Below the pieces are notes generated by a model that was not told the DNA's origin, searched no databases, and worked only from the letters and a program-made list of their open reading frames with translations. A stretch of 38,316 bases of DNA. Origin: an uncultured Porphyromonas sp. (lineage in GTDB: Bacteria; Bacteroidota; Bacteroidia; Bacteroidales; Porphyromonadaceae). Positions 1 to 7,573 of the stretch are shown piece by piece. Each line of letters starts with the position of its first letter. Positions within the stretch are counted from its first letter, which is position 1. The stretch spans positions 1 through 38,316 of the forward strand of contig URDQ01000009.1 in the NCBI GenBank assembly GCA_900546675.1, given 5' to 3'. The translations under genes were made by a program, and so were the position numbers.

Positions 1-5
1 GTTTC

Positions 6-55
6 CGAAACGAGAAAAAACTTCGCATTTTACTTGCATATGAACTTAGAAAGCA
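6..55 (+). repeat. 50-bp dispersed repeat, copy A
   Basis: Fifty bases (begins CGAAACGAGAAAAAACTTCG) are identical to the reverse complement of 23115-23164. Both copies lie in gene-free DNA next to GC-rich degenerate repeats. I see no coding potential. Confidence 0.85.
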
Positions 56-217
56 CAGGGTTACGCGTCTCGCTTTAACGGGGACGGACGGCCTTTCGCT
101 AGACACTAGCCGAGCGTCTCTACAGGAGTCGTCACTAGCCGAGCATTCCTACACGTCGTTACACGTTTTGTGCGATAGCTACGTGGAAAATCTCAAACCG
201 CCACGTGGACAATTTAT

Positions 218-299
218 ATTCTCCACGTAGGCGAGAATCATTTCTTCGGACTTATCATTTGATTCCTCCGAAGTTTTACTTCTCGCCCACGTGGAGAAT
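218..299. repeat. Long imperfect hairpin of the CACGTGG repeat family
   Basis: Arms 218-237 and 280-299 are complementary at 19 of 20 positions. Inside them CTTCGGA (244-250) pairs with TCCGAAG (267-273), so the whole 82 bp can fold into one stem. The outer arm ends in ATTCTCCACGT/ACGTGGAGAAT. A related unit lies at 306-337 and another at 38215-38252. It is not followed by a T tract, so a plain terminator is not obvious. Confidence 0.6.
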
Positions 300-489
300 C
301 TTTTATTCTCACGTGGATATTGCCGATTTCCTCCGTAGGGATTGCGCTTACCTCTATAGTTTGGCACAAAAAGCAGAGGGCTCGACCGCATCTCCTTAGC
401 GATCGAACCCTCCGTTGTGGAGCTGTCTACTGCTTGCGTCAGACAGCTACTTTACTTGGTGAACTGTGCTTATGGAACACAATGCCAAA

Positions 490-3105
490 CTATCGGACGA
501 GTCTGTACCCCGCTTGCGAGCCGTCGTGGGTGATAAGCCGTACGAGGTAGACTCCGTGAGGTAGCTGAGAGAGGTCGATGACGTTGTCAGCGTGTGCCTG
601 ACGGCTGGCCGCTACGAGTAACCCCTCAGCTGTGTAGACTTGCCACAAGGCGGGGCTTGCTCCGACTATCTCGTAGCACCCCTCGTGGTCTGTCGGAATA
701 ATCTGCCCATCTGTAGCAGGGGTGACCTCGGAGATGTGTGTCGTGAGCGGTGTCTCTCCATTGAGTACGACCCATCCCTTCTTATTGGCAGCGGTGATGA
801 AGGCATCGCTCTTGATATTGCCCTCGGGGAAGTCACCGTACTCAGCACTATTGAGGAAAACGATGTAGCCAGCGTTGTCCTGTAAGTCAGGATGAGTCGG
901 CAGGCTCTCCACTAGAGGTAGTGGATCGGTAAAGAGGTTATTGTTGATCTCTAGGATTGTGAGCTTAGGACAGTTTGCAAGGGAGATGCTCGCTAGCCTA
1001 TTAGCAAAAACAGAGACGGCACCGAGATTGGGGCAGTCGGTGAGAGTCAGCTGAGAGAGTGTGTTAAAGGGAGCTGAGAGAGACACCAGTTGACTCATAT
1101 CCGTAAGAGCTAGCTGGGATAGCTGATTGTCTCCTATGCTGATTGTCTCAAGAGCTTTCGCCTCGCTGAGGTCTAGCTGAGTGAACTGGTTGGTAAAGGC
1201 GTAGAGCTCTGTGAGTGCCTTCTTGCCTTTGAGATCAAGGGTGGAGAGCTCATTGTTGCTACAGTTTATCTCTGTGAGATTGTTGAGCTTAGAGATGTCT
1301 AGTGTCGTGAGTTTGTTGTCTGCGCAGTATAGCTTCTCGAGCTGTGTCAGATCTGCTACGGGGAGCGTGGTGATCTTGTTTCTAGAGCAGTGTAGCTCTT
1401 TGAGTTGCGTGAGATGTGCGACGTGCAGCTCTGTGAGCTTGTTCTTTTGACAGTCGAGGCCCTGGAGCGCTACGTTGTGCGTTAGGTCTAACTCTGTCAG
1501 CTGGTTCATCGCTATGCCTAGCTGCTTGAGTGCGGGAAGCTGCGACAGGTCCACCTTTGAGAGTAGGTTGCTCATAAGAACTAGCTCAGTAAGCTGTGGC
1601 TGCGCTCCTAGGGATACGCTCTGCAGGCGGTTAGAGTGCGCATAGAGCAGGCGCAAGTCTGGTAGCGTGGGAAGCGTTAGCTGGGTGAGCTTATTGTTAT
1701 TGAGTATGAGAGCTTGTAGTAGGTTCGCCTCTCCGATGCGGCACGATGTGATCTCCTGTCCCGAGAGGTCGAGATAGATGAGGTCGCCAGAGATCGTTAG
1801 CTTATCATTGTGCTCTGAGGCAGGCAGGGAGACGAGTGTGCCGACACCTCCCATGAGCTGATCGATGCTCTTGTCCACTGTAAAGGTGTGCTTAGCCCCA
1901 GAAGCGTCTGTGACTACGATCTCGCCGCTCTTGCTGACGGCACGAATCATAAAAGGTGTCTGAGCATTGACACCGCTCTCCAGCTGTACGCCAGATATCA
2001 CTTGCGGAGCGGAGGGGACGATCTCCACTTTTGTGGCAGGCTGGACGCAACGAACGGAGTAGCCGTAGTTTTTGCTTTCAAACGATCTGTTTGCAATATC
2101 TTCATCCCAAAAGAATCGTCTGAAGAGTGCACTTTTCTCATAAATAGAGGAGGTCCAGAAGTATGCTTGGTACCCCTCAGCAGAGTAGTCCATATACTTA
2201 GACTGCGATGTGCTACCCATAGGTCGTGCATTGAAGCCTGTCAAATTATTGCCCTGCTTGAGGACAGCGCCAGGCTCAGGTACGGGGGGAACCTTCCACC
2301 CCTCAGTACTCTTGAGCAGTAAGCCTGCATGCTCAGACTCTCGTTCTAGAAGATCAGGGTTGGGCTCAAAGCCCTTGGGGTCTACGTAGCGTATCATCGA
2401 GTGCCACTCACTGTCACTGGGTACAGTCCACCCTTCGGGAGCTAGTCCACGAGTATCAATTACGGCGAAGAAGTTGTAGAGAGCTCCGTGTGAAGCGAGT
2501 AGATTGAGGTCGTTATTGTAGTAACAGACGGCAGCATTTTCGGTACTCAACCACTGTTGCTTGCTCAGTCCAGTCGTGATCTTCGACCCGTCACGCCAGC
2601 GCAGGGTTGCGAGATTTTCCCGCATCCATAGCTGTGCGCCGATCTTGACGATGCCATAGCTTGTCGTCTCGTCACCTCGCTGATCGATGAGGTGCAGAGG
2701 CTGAAGTGTGGCGGTACGAGCGTTAGCAAGCTTAGCGTAGGAGACCTCTAGGGTCGGGGATATAAAAAGTCCCTCGTACTCCATATCTACATGAAGACGT
2801 TCACAGCTGTTTTGCTCTAGATCCCAGCTGTAGTGAGCCGCCTCCTTAAGGTCGTAGCCGAAGGCGTAGTTGGTGGAGCCATCGGCATTAGCTAGGTAAA
2901 GGACATCAGCGACGGAGCCCTCCTTAAGGTTGCTGTCGACGATGTATTCACGGCAGATAGTAGCTATGCGCAATCCGCCATCGTAGACGGCGAGTACGTT
3001 GCTCGTAGCAAAGTCCGCATCACTAGGCTTGGGTACTTGAACCTGCGCTCCGAGCAACTGACAGAGTGTGGTAAGGAGGAGTAATAGTATGGTAAATCTT
3101 TTCAT
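490..3105 (-). CDS. Secreted FISUMP/leucine-rich-repeat protein with T9SS sorting domain
   Basis: This is an 871-residue protein with an ATG start and a Sec signal peptide (residues 1-20, hydrophobic LLLLL core, cleavage near LGAQ). Residues about 149-354 match the FISUMP domain (Fibrobacter succinogenes major paralogous domain), with YGIVKIGAQLWMRENL at the front and YGYSVRCV at the end. Residues about 440-740 hold roughly a dozen 21-23-residue LRRs of the form LxxLxCxxNxLTxLDLSxx. The last 60 residues form a type A Por-secretion C-terminal domain (VYTAEGLLVA, then LPHGVYLVRL). The protein is expected to cross the outer membrane by T9SS and be anchored at the surface or released; binding to host or bacterial partners is inference from the LRRs. 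The ligand is unknown. It is the last minus-strand gene at the left edge, separated from tpx by a terminator. Confidence 0.9.
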   Translation of the reverse strand: MKRFTILLLLLTTLCQLLGAQVQVPKPSDADFATSNVLAVYDGGLRIATICREYIVDSNLKEGSVADVLYLANADGSTNYAFGYDLKEAAHYSWDLEQNSCERLHVDMEYEGLFISPTLEVSYAKLANARTATLQPLHLIDQRGDETTSYGIVKIGAQLWMRENLATLRWRDGSKITTGLSKQQWLSTENAAVCYYNNDLNLLASHGALYNFFAVIDTRGLAPEGWTVPSDSEWHSMIRYVDPKGFEPNPDLLERESEHAGLLLKSTEGWKVPPVPEPGAVLKQGNNLTGFNARPMGSTSQSKYMDYSAEGYQAYFWTSSIYEKSALFRRFFWDEDIANRSFESKNYGYSVRCVQPATKVEIVPSAPQVISGVQLESGVNAQTPFMIRAVSKSGEIVVTDASGAKHTFTVDKSIDQLMGGVGTLVSLPASEHNDKLTISGDLIYLDLSGQEITSCRIGEANLLQALILNNNKLTQLTLPTLPDLRLLYAHSNRLQSVSLGAQPQLTELVLMSNLLSKVDLSQLPALKQLGIAMNQLTELDLTHNVALQGLDCQKNKLTELHVAHLTQLKELHCSRNKITTLPVADLTQLEKLYCADNKLTTLDISKLNNLTEINCSNNELSTLDLKGKKALTELYAFTNQFTQLDLSEAKALETISIGDNQLSQLALTDMSQLVSLSAPFNTLSQLTLTDCPNLGAVSVFANRLASISLANCPKLTILEINNNLFTDPLPLVESLPTHPDLQDNAGYIVFLNSAEYGDFPEGNIKSDAFITAANKKGWVVLNGETPLTTHISEVTPATDGQIIPTDHEGCYEIVGASPALWQVYTAEGLLVAASRQAHADNVIDLSQLPHGVYLVRLITHDGSQAGYRLVR

Positions 3106-3130
3106 AAGATAGGAGGTGATGTATATGGAG

Positions 3131-3183
3131 AAAAAAGAGCGGCACCATGCTCCATAGCGTAATGTTGTGGGGCGTGGTGCCGC
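3131..3183 (-). terminator. Rho-independent terminator after tpx
   Basis: Read on the minus strand, GCGGCACCACGC pairs with GCATGGTGCCGC across a 29-nt loop. The stem is followed by CTCTTTTTTC. It lies 63 bases after the tpx stop and ends the thioredoxin-like/tpx unit before the LRR gene. Confidence 0.8.
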
Positions 3184-3245
3184 TATCGTGTGTGAGGCGA
3201 CTGAAGGATGTGTACCCCTCGTCTTCCTCGTGTGTGGGCGTGCGC

Positions 3246-3770
3246 TTACTTGAGCGCAGCGATAGCCTTGTCGTAGTCAGGCTCCTGAGTGATCTCGGGA
3301 ACTAGCTCCTCGTAGATGACCTTGCCCTCAGCATCGATGACGATGACGCAGCGAGCCTGTAGCCCAGCGAGAGGTCCGTCCTGCATAAGCAGTCCGTAGC
3401 CCTTGCAGAAGGCAGTCTCTGAAGAAGGTACCGTGCAGCAACGGAATGTAGAGAGCGTCTCGACATTGTCTAGCCCCTCAGCGCCACAGAAGCGAGCCTG
3501 TGCGAAGGGTAGATCCTGAGAGATGCAGAGGACGACCGTGTTGTCGAGCTTAGCAGCCTCAGCGTTGAAGCGGCGTACTGATGCTGCGCAGACACCAGTG
3601 TCGATGCTGGGGAAGATGTTGAGGACGACACGCTTGCCACGATAGTCTGAGAGCTTGGCCGTGGAGAGATCCTTGCGGACTAGCTCGAAGTTGGGCGCCA
3701 TCGTCCCTACCTTAGGTTGCTCACCTGCGAGGGTGACAGTGATCTTATCTTGAAATTTTACTGTAGACAT
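3246..3770 (-). CDS. tpx: Thiol peroxidase (Tpx-type atypical 2-Cys peroxiredoxin)
   Basis: This 174-residue protein reduces hydrogen and alkyl peroxides using electrons from thioredoxin. The peroxidatic Cys61 sits in the motif FPSIDTGVC and the resolving Cys95 in FAQARFCG, both at the usual Tpx positions. The length is a few residues over the family's usual 165-170. Four further Cys (111, 112, 121 and one near 140) are more than most Tpx proteins have. It lies 40 bp downstream of a thioredoxin-fold lipoprotein on the same strand, so a small redox operon is likely, although the partner is exported and Tpx has no signal peptide. A strong terminator follows. Confidence 0.93.
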   Translation of the reverse strand: MSTVKFQDKITVTLAGEQPKVGTMAPNFELVRKDLSTAKLSDYRGKRVVLNIFPSIDTGVCAASVRRFNAEAAKLDNTVVLCISQDLPFAQARFCGAEGLDNVETLSTFRCCTVPSSETAFCKGYGLLMQDGPLAGLQARCVIVIDAEGKVIYEELVPEITQEPDYDKAIAALK

Positions 3771-3810
3771 ACTGTTTGTTTGGTTTTATAGTTACTGTGT
3801 ATTGAGTGTT

Positions 3811-4290
3811 TTACTGGTTGTCGGTTTTGACCCCTATCTTGCCGAGAAGCCCCTCGATATGGTCCATAGGAAGGTCTCCGAGACTCTGATAGGGTAGATC
3901 GTTGAGTGGTACGAAGAGTACCATCGGGATGCTTTGGACACCAAAGAGTGCAGCCAGCTGCGGGTTCTCGTCCACATTGACTTTGTAGACGACGAGCTGG
4001 TCAGCATATCGGTCGGCCACCTGCTGTAGTTTGGGTGCCAGTTGGCGACAAGGACGGCACCAATCGGCGTAAAAGTCGATGATAGCGGGCTTGTCCCCCT
4101 TGTATACGAAGGTGTCGGGATGCGCCTCGAAGTCGTAGATATGCTCGCGCATATAGTTAGCATTGATGTGCAGTATCTCGGCTTTGGCGGTCTCTTGCTG
4201 CTCCTTGCTCTGAGCCGTGCAGGCGACACTGAGCGTGAGTAGCGCAGCGATGAGCAGGAGAGACTTCTGTATGAATTGTATTTGCTTCAT
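3811..4290 (-). CDS. Exported thioredoxin-like lipoprotein
   Basis: This 159-residue thioredoxin-fold protein has a lipoprotein-type signal sequence (residues 1-23, lipobox LSVAC with Cys24), so it should sit in the periplasm attached to a membrane. The active site is WCRPC (Cys78, Cys81) within IIDFYADWCRPCRQLAPKL. The cis-Pro motif QSIPMV lies near residue 128. The WCRPC dipeptide is closer to reducing thioredoxins than to DsbA-type oxidases. The family's usual role is thiol-disulfide exchange with exported proteins. Forty bases separate it from tpx downstream, which suggests co-transcription. A weak -7-like box (GACTTTTG, minus strand) lies at 4326-4333. Confidence 0.9.
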   Translation of the reverse strand: MKQIQFIQKSLLLIAALLTLSVACTAQSKEQQETAKAEILHINANYMREHIYDFEAHPDTFVYKGDKPAIIDFYADWCRPCRQLAPKLQQVADRYADQLVVYKVNVDENPQLAALFGVQSIPMVLFVPLNDLPYQSLGDLPMDHIEGLLGKIGVKTDNQ

Positions 4291-4383
4291 CTATTATACT
4301 CGTTAAAATCGCCCTCTAAGATAGACAAAAGTCCCGACATCACCAAAAGCACATACTACGATAACGGTCGGCAACGGCATCAG

Positions 4384-4468
4384 ATCGGGTCAAAATAACG
4401 AGATAAAAGCGCAAAATCGGGACAATGTGACCCGATTTTGCGCAAAAAGATGGTATCTTTGTCCCGAT
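4384..4468 (+). promoter_or_regulatory. Four-half-site symmetric operator over the fic promoter
   Basis: Four octamers are arranged around one dyad centre at 4426: ATCGGGTC (4384-4391), ATCGGGAC (4416-4423), GACCCGAT (4429-4436) and GTCCCGAT (4461-4468). The inner pair is part of a perfect 13-bp inverted repeat (4409-4421 with 4431-4443). Both same-direction spacings are exactly 32 bp, about three helical turns, so all four half-sites lie on one face of the DNA. The last half-site touches the -7 box TATCTTTG (4454-4461). Binding should block transcription of the Fic gene. Its own N-terminal winged helix is the obvious candidate binder, which is inference. Confidence 0.75.
4454..4461 (+). promoter_or_regulatory. 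-7 box of the fic promoter
   Basis: TATCTTTG is a perfect match to the Bacteroidota -7 consensus TAnnTTTG, 23 bp upstream of the ATG at 4485. No TTTG lies at the ideal upstream distance; the nearest is 4437-4440. Confidence 0.7.
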
Positions 4469-4484
4469 AAAAGGTTCATTTAGT

Positions 4485-5519
4485 ATGACGACAGAGGTAG
4501 AAATATTGCAGTACTTGCATTATCATCCGCTATCCAAGCGGGTTGACATAAAGAGTGCGATTACTGAGGAGATGAGTGATCGCACCCTAAAGCGCATCAT
4601 CGCCGACTGTGTAGAGAAGGGGTATGTAGATGTGATTGGCAAAGGGCCAGCAACTCGCTATAAGCTCGCTCCTCAAGCTCTCGTGACTATGCCTCTAGAT
4701 CTTGACACCTATTTCCTTCGGGATATAGATGATCGTAAGGTTCAGGAGCACTTTAGCTTTGACTTAATAGGTGAGATCTTGCCCAAGGTGACTTTATTTG
4801 AGGAGCGTGAGCTGGCTACACTCAATGAGGCTCAGTCTAAGTTTCGACAGCACCTGTCAGAGATGACAGAGCTAGAGTACCAAAAGGAGATGGAGCGTCT
4901 AGGCATTGACTTGTCGTGGAAGTCTTCGCAAATAGAGGGAAATACTTACACGCTGCTTGAGACAGAGTACTTGCTGAAGGAGCGACAAACAGCTAGTGGA
5001 AAGACAAAAGAGGAGGCTGTCATGCTTCTCAACCATAAGGAAGCTCTTGACTTCATCCTCGACAACCCAGACTACTTGAAAGAGCTCTCCCTGAGTCGTA
5101 TAGAGAATATCCACTCACTGCTTACTAAGGAGCTAGGGGTACCCCGCAATATCCGTCGTCGCCGAGTCGGTATCACTGGTACAAACTACCAACCGCTCGA
5201 CAATGAGTTCCAAATCAGGGAAGCTCTTGAGGGGAGTTGTCTGCTGATTAATAGTAGGTGTGAGGTGTTTGAAAAGGCGCTTTTAGCTCTGCTCCTGCTA
5301 TCGTATATACAGCCTTTTGCAGATGGCAATAAGCGTACGGCTCGAATTGTGAACAATGGGATCTTGATTGCAGATGGTTACTGTCCAATCTCATTTCGCA
5401 GTGTGGACTCGATAGACTACAAGAAGGCGATGCTGATGTTTTATGAGCAAAACAATATCTCGGCATTCAAGAAGATATTTATAGACCAGTTCATGTTCGC
5501 AGTAAACACATACTTTTAG
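4485..5519 (+). CDS. Winged-helix Fic-domain protein with a His-to-Gln change in the Fic motif
   Basis: This is a 344-residue protein. Residues 1-75 look like a winged helix-turn-helix DNA-binding domain. Residues about 170-320 are a Fic domain. The Fic signature HxFx(D/E)GNxRxxR reads QPFADGNKRTAR at 276-287, so the catalytic His is Gln276; all other signature residues are present. An alpha-inhibitory motif (S/T)xxxE(G/N) is present N-terminal to the fold as SSQIEGN (147-153, Glu151). In Fic AMPylases the His acts as general base, so loss of ordinary activity or altered chemistry is expected. It could be a DNA-binding regulator that keeps the nucleotide pocket as a sensor. It stands alone, divergent from the thioredoxin-like gene, behind a symmetric operator that suggests autoregulation. 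No antitoxin-like partner is adjacent. Confidence 0.88.
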   Translation: MTTEVEILQYLHYHPLSKRVDIKSAITEEMSDRTLKRIIADCVEKGYVDVIGKGPATRYKLAPQALVTMPLDLDTYFLRDIDDRKVQEHFSFDLIGEILPKVTLFEERELATLNEAQSKFRQHLSEMTELEYQKEMERLGIDLSWKSSQIEGNTYTLLETEYLLKERQTASGKTKEEAVMLLNHKEALDFILDNPDYLKELSLSRIENIHSLLTKELGVPRNIRRRRVGITGTNYQPLDNEFQIREALEGSCLLINSRCEVFEKALLALLLLSYIQPFADGNKRTARIVNNGILIADGYCPISFRSVDSIDYKKAMLMFYEQNNISAFKKIFIDQFMFAVNTYF

Positions 5520-5810
5520 GGCTAGTCACTTAGCTTAAGCTTTGCGGGAGGGCGTGTCGTGACGGTTGATTAGTATCGCTCTAGACGAGGGCTTCTTGAG
5601 GCGCTTGCAGGTGATAGGCCGATGCTGGGTGCACTGCGCTGCAGTCTCTAGGGGACTCTCTTATTACCTTTGCAGCATCTACTAACTCTCGGTGTCTCGA
5701 CTTTGCGCAAAAAAGGAGCTCTGCTTGGCTTGATCAAACAGCGAGCCAGCTCTCTGACTATAAGCGTCGGGGAGCTGGCTCTGTGTGTATATAAGGCTCT
5801 GTGTATAGTC
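5520..5810. other. Intergenic stretch with unassigned promoter-like site and terminator
   Basis: No gene is seen in these 291 bases. A plus-strand TACCTTTG (5665-5672) has no downstream gene. A perfect 10-bp hairpin (GAGCCAGCTC 5743-5752 with GAGCTGGCTC 5772-5781) lies between the convergent fic and lipoprotein genes. Read on the minus strand it is followed by GCTGTTTGATC, a weak T run. It most likely terminates the lipoprotein gene. A short plus-strand RNA running from 5680 to the hairpin is possible but unsupported. Confidence 0.45.
5743..5781 (-). terminator. Probable terminator of the 526-residue lipoprotein gene
   Basis: The perfect 10-bp stem GAGCCAGCTC/GAGCTGGCTC has a 19-nt loop and lies 30 bases past the minus-strand stop at 5811. 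The T tract is weak on both strands, so this is a moderate call. Confidence 0.5.
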
Positions 5811-7391
5811 TTATAGCTGTACTGTCGGAGTCTTGGTGTAGATCCCTATGGGGAGGGTCATAAAGGAGGGCTTTATAAAGCGTACATACTCAAAGTAGAT
5901 ACCTAGAGATGCATTGTAATACTGATAGAGGTGGAGCTGCCCTTGCTCGTTTTCAAGTATCTGATCGCCCTTGTAGGCAAAGCCGTTTTTCGTCATAAAG
6001 TCCTTGATGATGGCATTGTCGCCATCGATCTTAGCATTTTCCCACTCGGGAGAGAAGTTGTAAGAAATCTGCTCTATAGTCGAGCCACTTAGAGACTCGT
6101 AGGCATAGCTTACCGTACGGGGCTTGGTCCGATCAGCGGGATCGAGCTTGTACGAGAGAGGCATGTTTACCTTGATGGCATCGTGTTTATATCCAGCATC
6201 TGGATTGGCTGGTTTGAACTCGATGTAGCAGTCGGGATGTGCCTCTTTCTCACGGGCGATGATGGGGCTGTCCTTGCTGATCTTCTGCCCGAAGACATCT
6301 AGCAGTGGTAGGTAGAGTGCTTGAAAGGTAGGCTTCTCTGGTTCTGGCTCCTTGTGATAGAGGTCGGGAGCGTCCTCAAATGTGATGAAGGCTCCTGGTC
6401 TCTTGTCGGAAAGACGAAGACGTACAGCGAGGTCTTTGTTGACAAACTTCTCGGCATAGTTTTGGAAAGCGCCCTCGTAAGTGAAGCCGTTGAGCTCGAA
6501 GTAAGAGCGTAGCTCGGGTTGTCTGTACATTGCCATTGAGAAGCGGTCGGTGCGTACTATAGGACCAGACGTCTTTTCGTCATCGGGATTGATGTCGTAG
6601 CGAACATAGGAGAGGTTCACCTTGCTGGGGTCGATCGCCTGATAGATGACATAAGTATCAGTCTTTTTGGTCTGCTTGCGTAGCCCGAGCTTCTTCTCGT
6701 AAGCCTCGATCTCCTCAAAGGTGTAGGTACTCATCTTGGTCTCCTTCTTGAGGTAAGGGAAGTCTTTGATCTGTAGGATACCTGCGAGCTGGGAGGGGTC
6801 GCCAGCAGACTGGTAGGCGATGGCCCATGAGCTTTCGTTGACCTTAGAGAAGACGAGTAGGTAGGTGCCGTTGGAGTAGGCGATGCCCTTGACTTCGGGG
6901 ACCTTCTGATAGCCAGCATCGCTGAGGAGGATCTCCATATTGTCATTGATGTCGTCTCCCTCGGCGACTAGCTTGGTTGCAATCTGTATGGAAGAGGTCT
7001 CAAGGAGAGACTCCTTGGGGTTGATGACATAGAGTCGTGAGGGCTGCTGTCCCTTGGGGTCATTTGTCTTGTAGCGGAGGATCTTCTTGCCTTTGTTATC
7101 TACGGAGCCTTCGAAGGTAGCACCCTTGCTCTGCTCAAAGGCTTGGACTGCCTTCTCGCCTCCGAGCCAGTCGACGCAGGGGAAGGGGATGGCGGTGAGC
7201 TCGCCATTGTCATCTAGCTCTAGGATGGACTGGAAGGGCTGTGGATCTGGTTGTGGTGTCACACCCGTTGTGTCGACACCTGTCGTATCGGGTCCAGGGG
7301 TGGGCTCTTGTTTGGGGTCGCAACTACTCATCGCAAGGGTCACGCAGACGATTGCGGTGAGTGCTGCTATGAGATACTGTAAGTTTTTCAT
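5811..7391 (-). CDS. Large lipoprotein of unknown function
   Basis: This is a 526-residue protein with a lipoprotein signal (hydrophobic residues 5-21, Cys24 in LAMSSC) followed by a Pro/Thr/Asp-rich tether (TPGPDTTGVDTTGVTPQP, about residues 30-52). The rest looks globular and soluble, with scattered aromatic beta-strand-like stretches. A similar segment seems to recur three times, each ending in a phrase like LxxNGFxYxGxxQ (for example ELNGFTYEGAFQ and TKNGFAYKGDQI), which suggests three related domains. I recognise no named family. It is expected at the outer membrane, possibly surface exposed. The 5' side carries the long hairpin at 7432-7543. No partner gene is apparent. Confidence 0.8.
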   Translation of the reverse strand: MKNLQYLIAALTAIVCVTLAMSSCDPKQEPTPGPDTTGVDTTGVTPQPDPQPFQSILELDDNGELTAIPFPCVDWLGGEKAVQAFEQSKGATFEGSVDNKGKKILRYKTNDPKGQQPSRLYVINPKESLLETSSIQIATKLVAEGDDINDNMEILLSDAGYQKVPEVKGIAYSNGTYLLVFSKVNESSWAIAYQSAGDPSQLAGILQIKDFPYLKKETKMSTYTFEEIEAYEKKLGLRKQTKKTDTYVIYQAIDPSKVNLSYVRYDINPDDEKTSGPIVRTDRFSMAMYRQPELRSYFELNGFTYEGAFQNYAEKFVNKDLAVRLRLSDKRPGAFITFEDAPDLYHKEPEPEKPTFQALYLPLLDVFGQKISKDSPIIAREKEAHPDCYIEFKPANPDAGYKHDAIKVNMPLSYKLDPADRTKPRTVSYAYESLSGSTIEQISYNFSPEWENAKIDGDNAIIKDFMTKNGFAYKGDQILENEQGQLHLYQYYNASLGIYFEYVRFIKPSFMTLPIGIYTKTPTVQL

Positions 7392-7431
7392 AATGATGAG
7401 TCTATGTGTAGTGAATTACGAGTAATGCAGA

Positions 7432-7543
7432 CGAGTTGGGGATAAGCAGTGGACAACTAGCATAAGAGATAGTAAGAGGTAACGGAGCCGTGCCCCCTGA
7501 TCTTACTAAGCTCTCTTGCCGTCCACGCCTTAACCCCAACTCG
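7432..7543. repeat. 112-bp long imperfect hairpin between the mmd operon and the lipoprotein gene
   Basis: CGAGTTGGGG (7432-7441) pairs perfectly with CCCCAACTCG (7534-7543). Moving inward, the next 13 positions match at 10. A further stretch AGAGATAGTAAGA pairs with TCTTACTAAGCTCTCT with a small gap. The apical part (AACGG/CCGT) can also pair. On the minus strand it lies after the biotin-carrier stop (7574) and before the lipoprotein start (7391), so it would be in a 3' tail, a 5' leader or both. No T tract follows, so it is not a standard terminator. A short mobile element is also possible. Confidence 0.6.
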
Positions 7544-7573
7544 CTCTATAGTCGGTTGTCAAACTGTCCTTGT

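Larger units (their letters stand above)
1..489. repeat. Gene-free, repeat-rich intergenic region
   Basis: No credible gene is seen here. Bases 6-55 recur inverted and identical at 23115-23164. Bases 71-165 carry GC-rich fragments of the type CTAGACACTAGCCGAGCGTC, which recur in degenerate form near 23340-23480. Bases 180-337 carry several CACGTGG-containing palindromes, including a long hairpin at 218-299 described separately. The short open frames over this stretch are built from these repeats and have no recognisable protein features. The region lies downstream of the minus-strand gene that ends at 490. Confidence 0.6.

Noticed and set aside
180..337. CRISPR array in the CACGTGG repeats
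   Set aside because: The units are palindromic, vary in orientation and lack regular spacing and spacers.
1888..2322. 144-codon plus-strand frame
   Set aside because: It lies antisense to the FISUMP domain of the 871-residue protein and has no features of its own.
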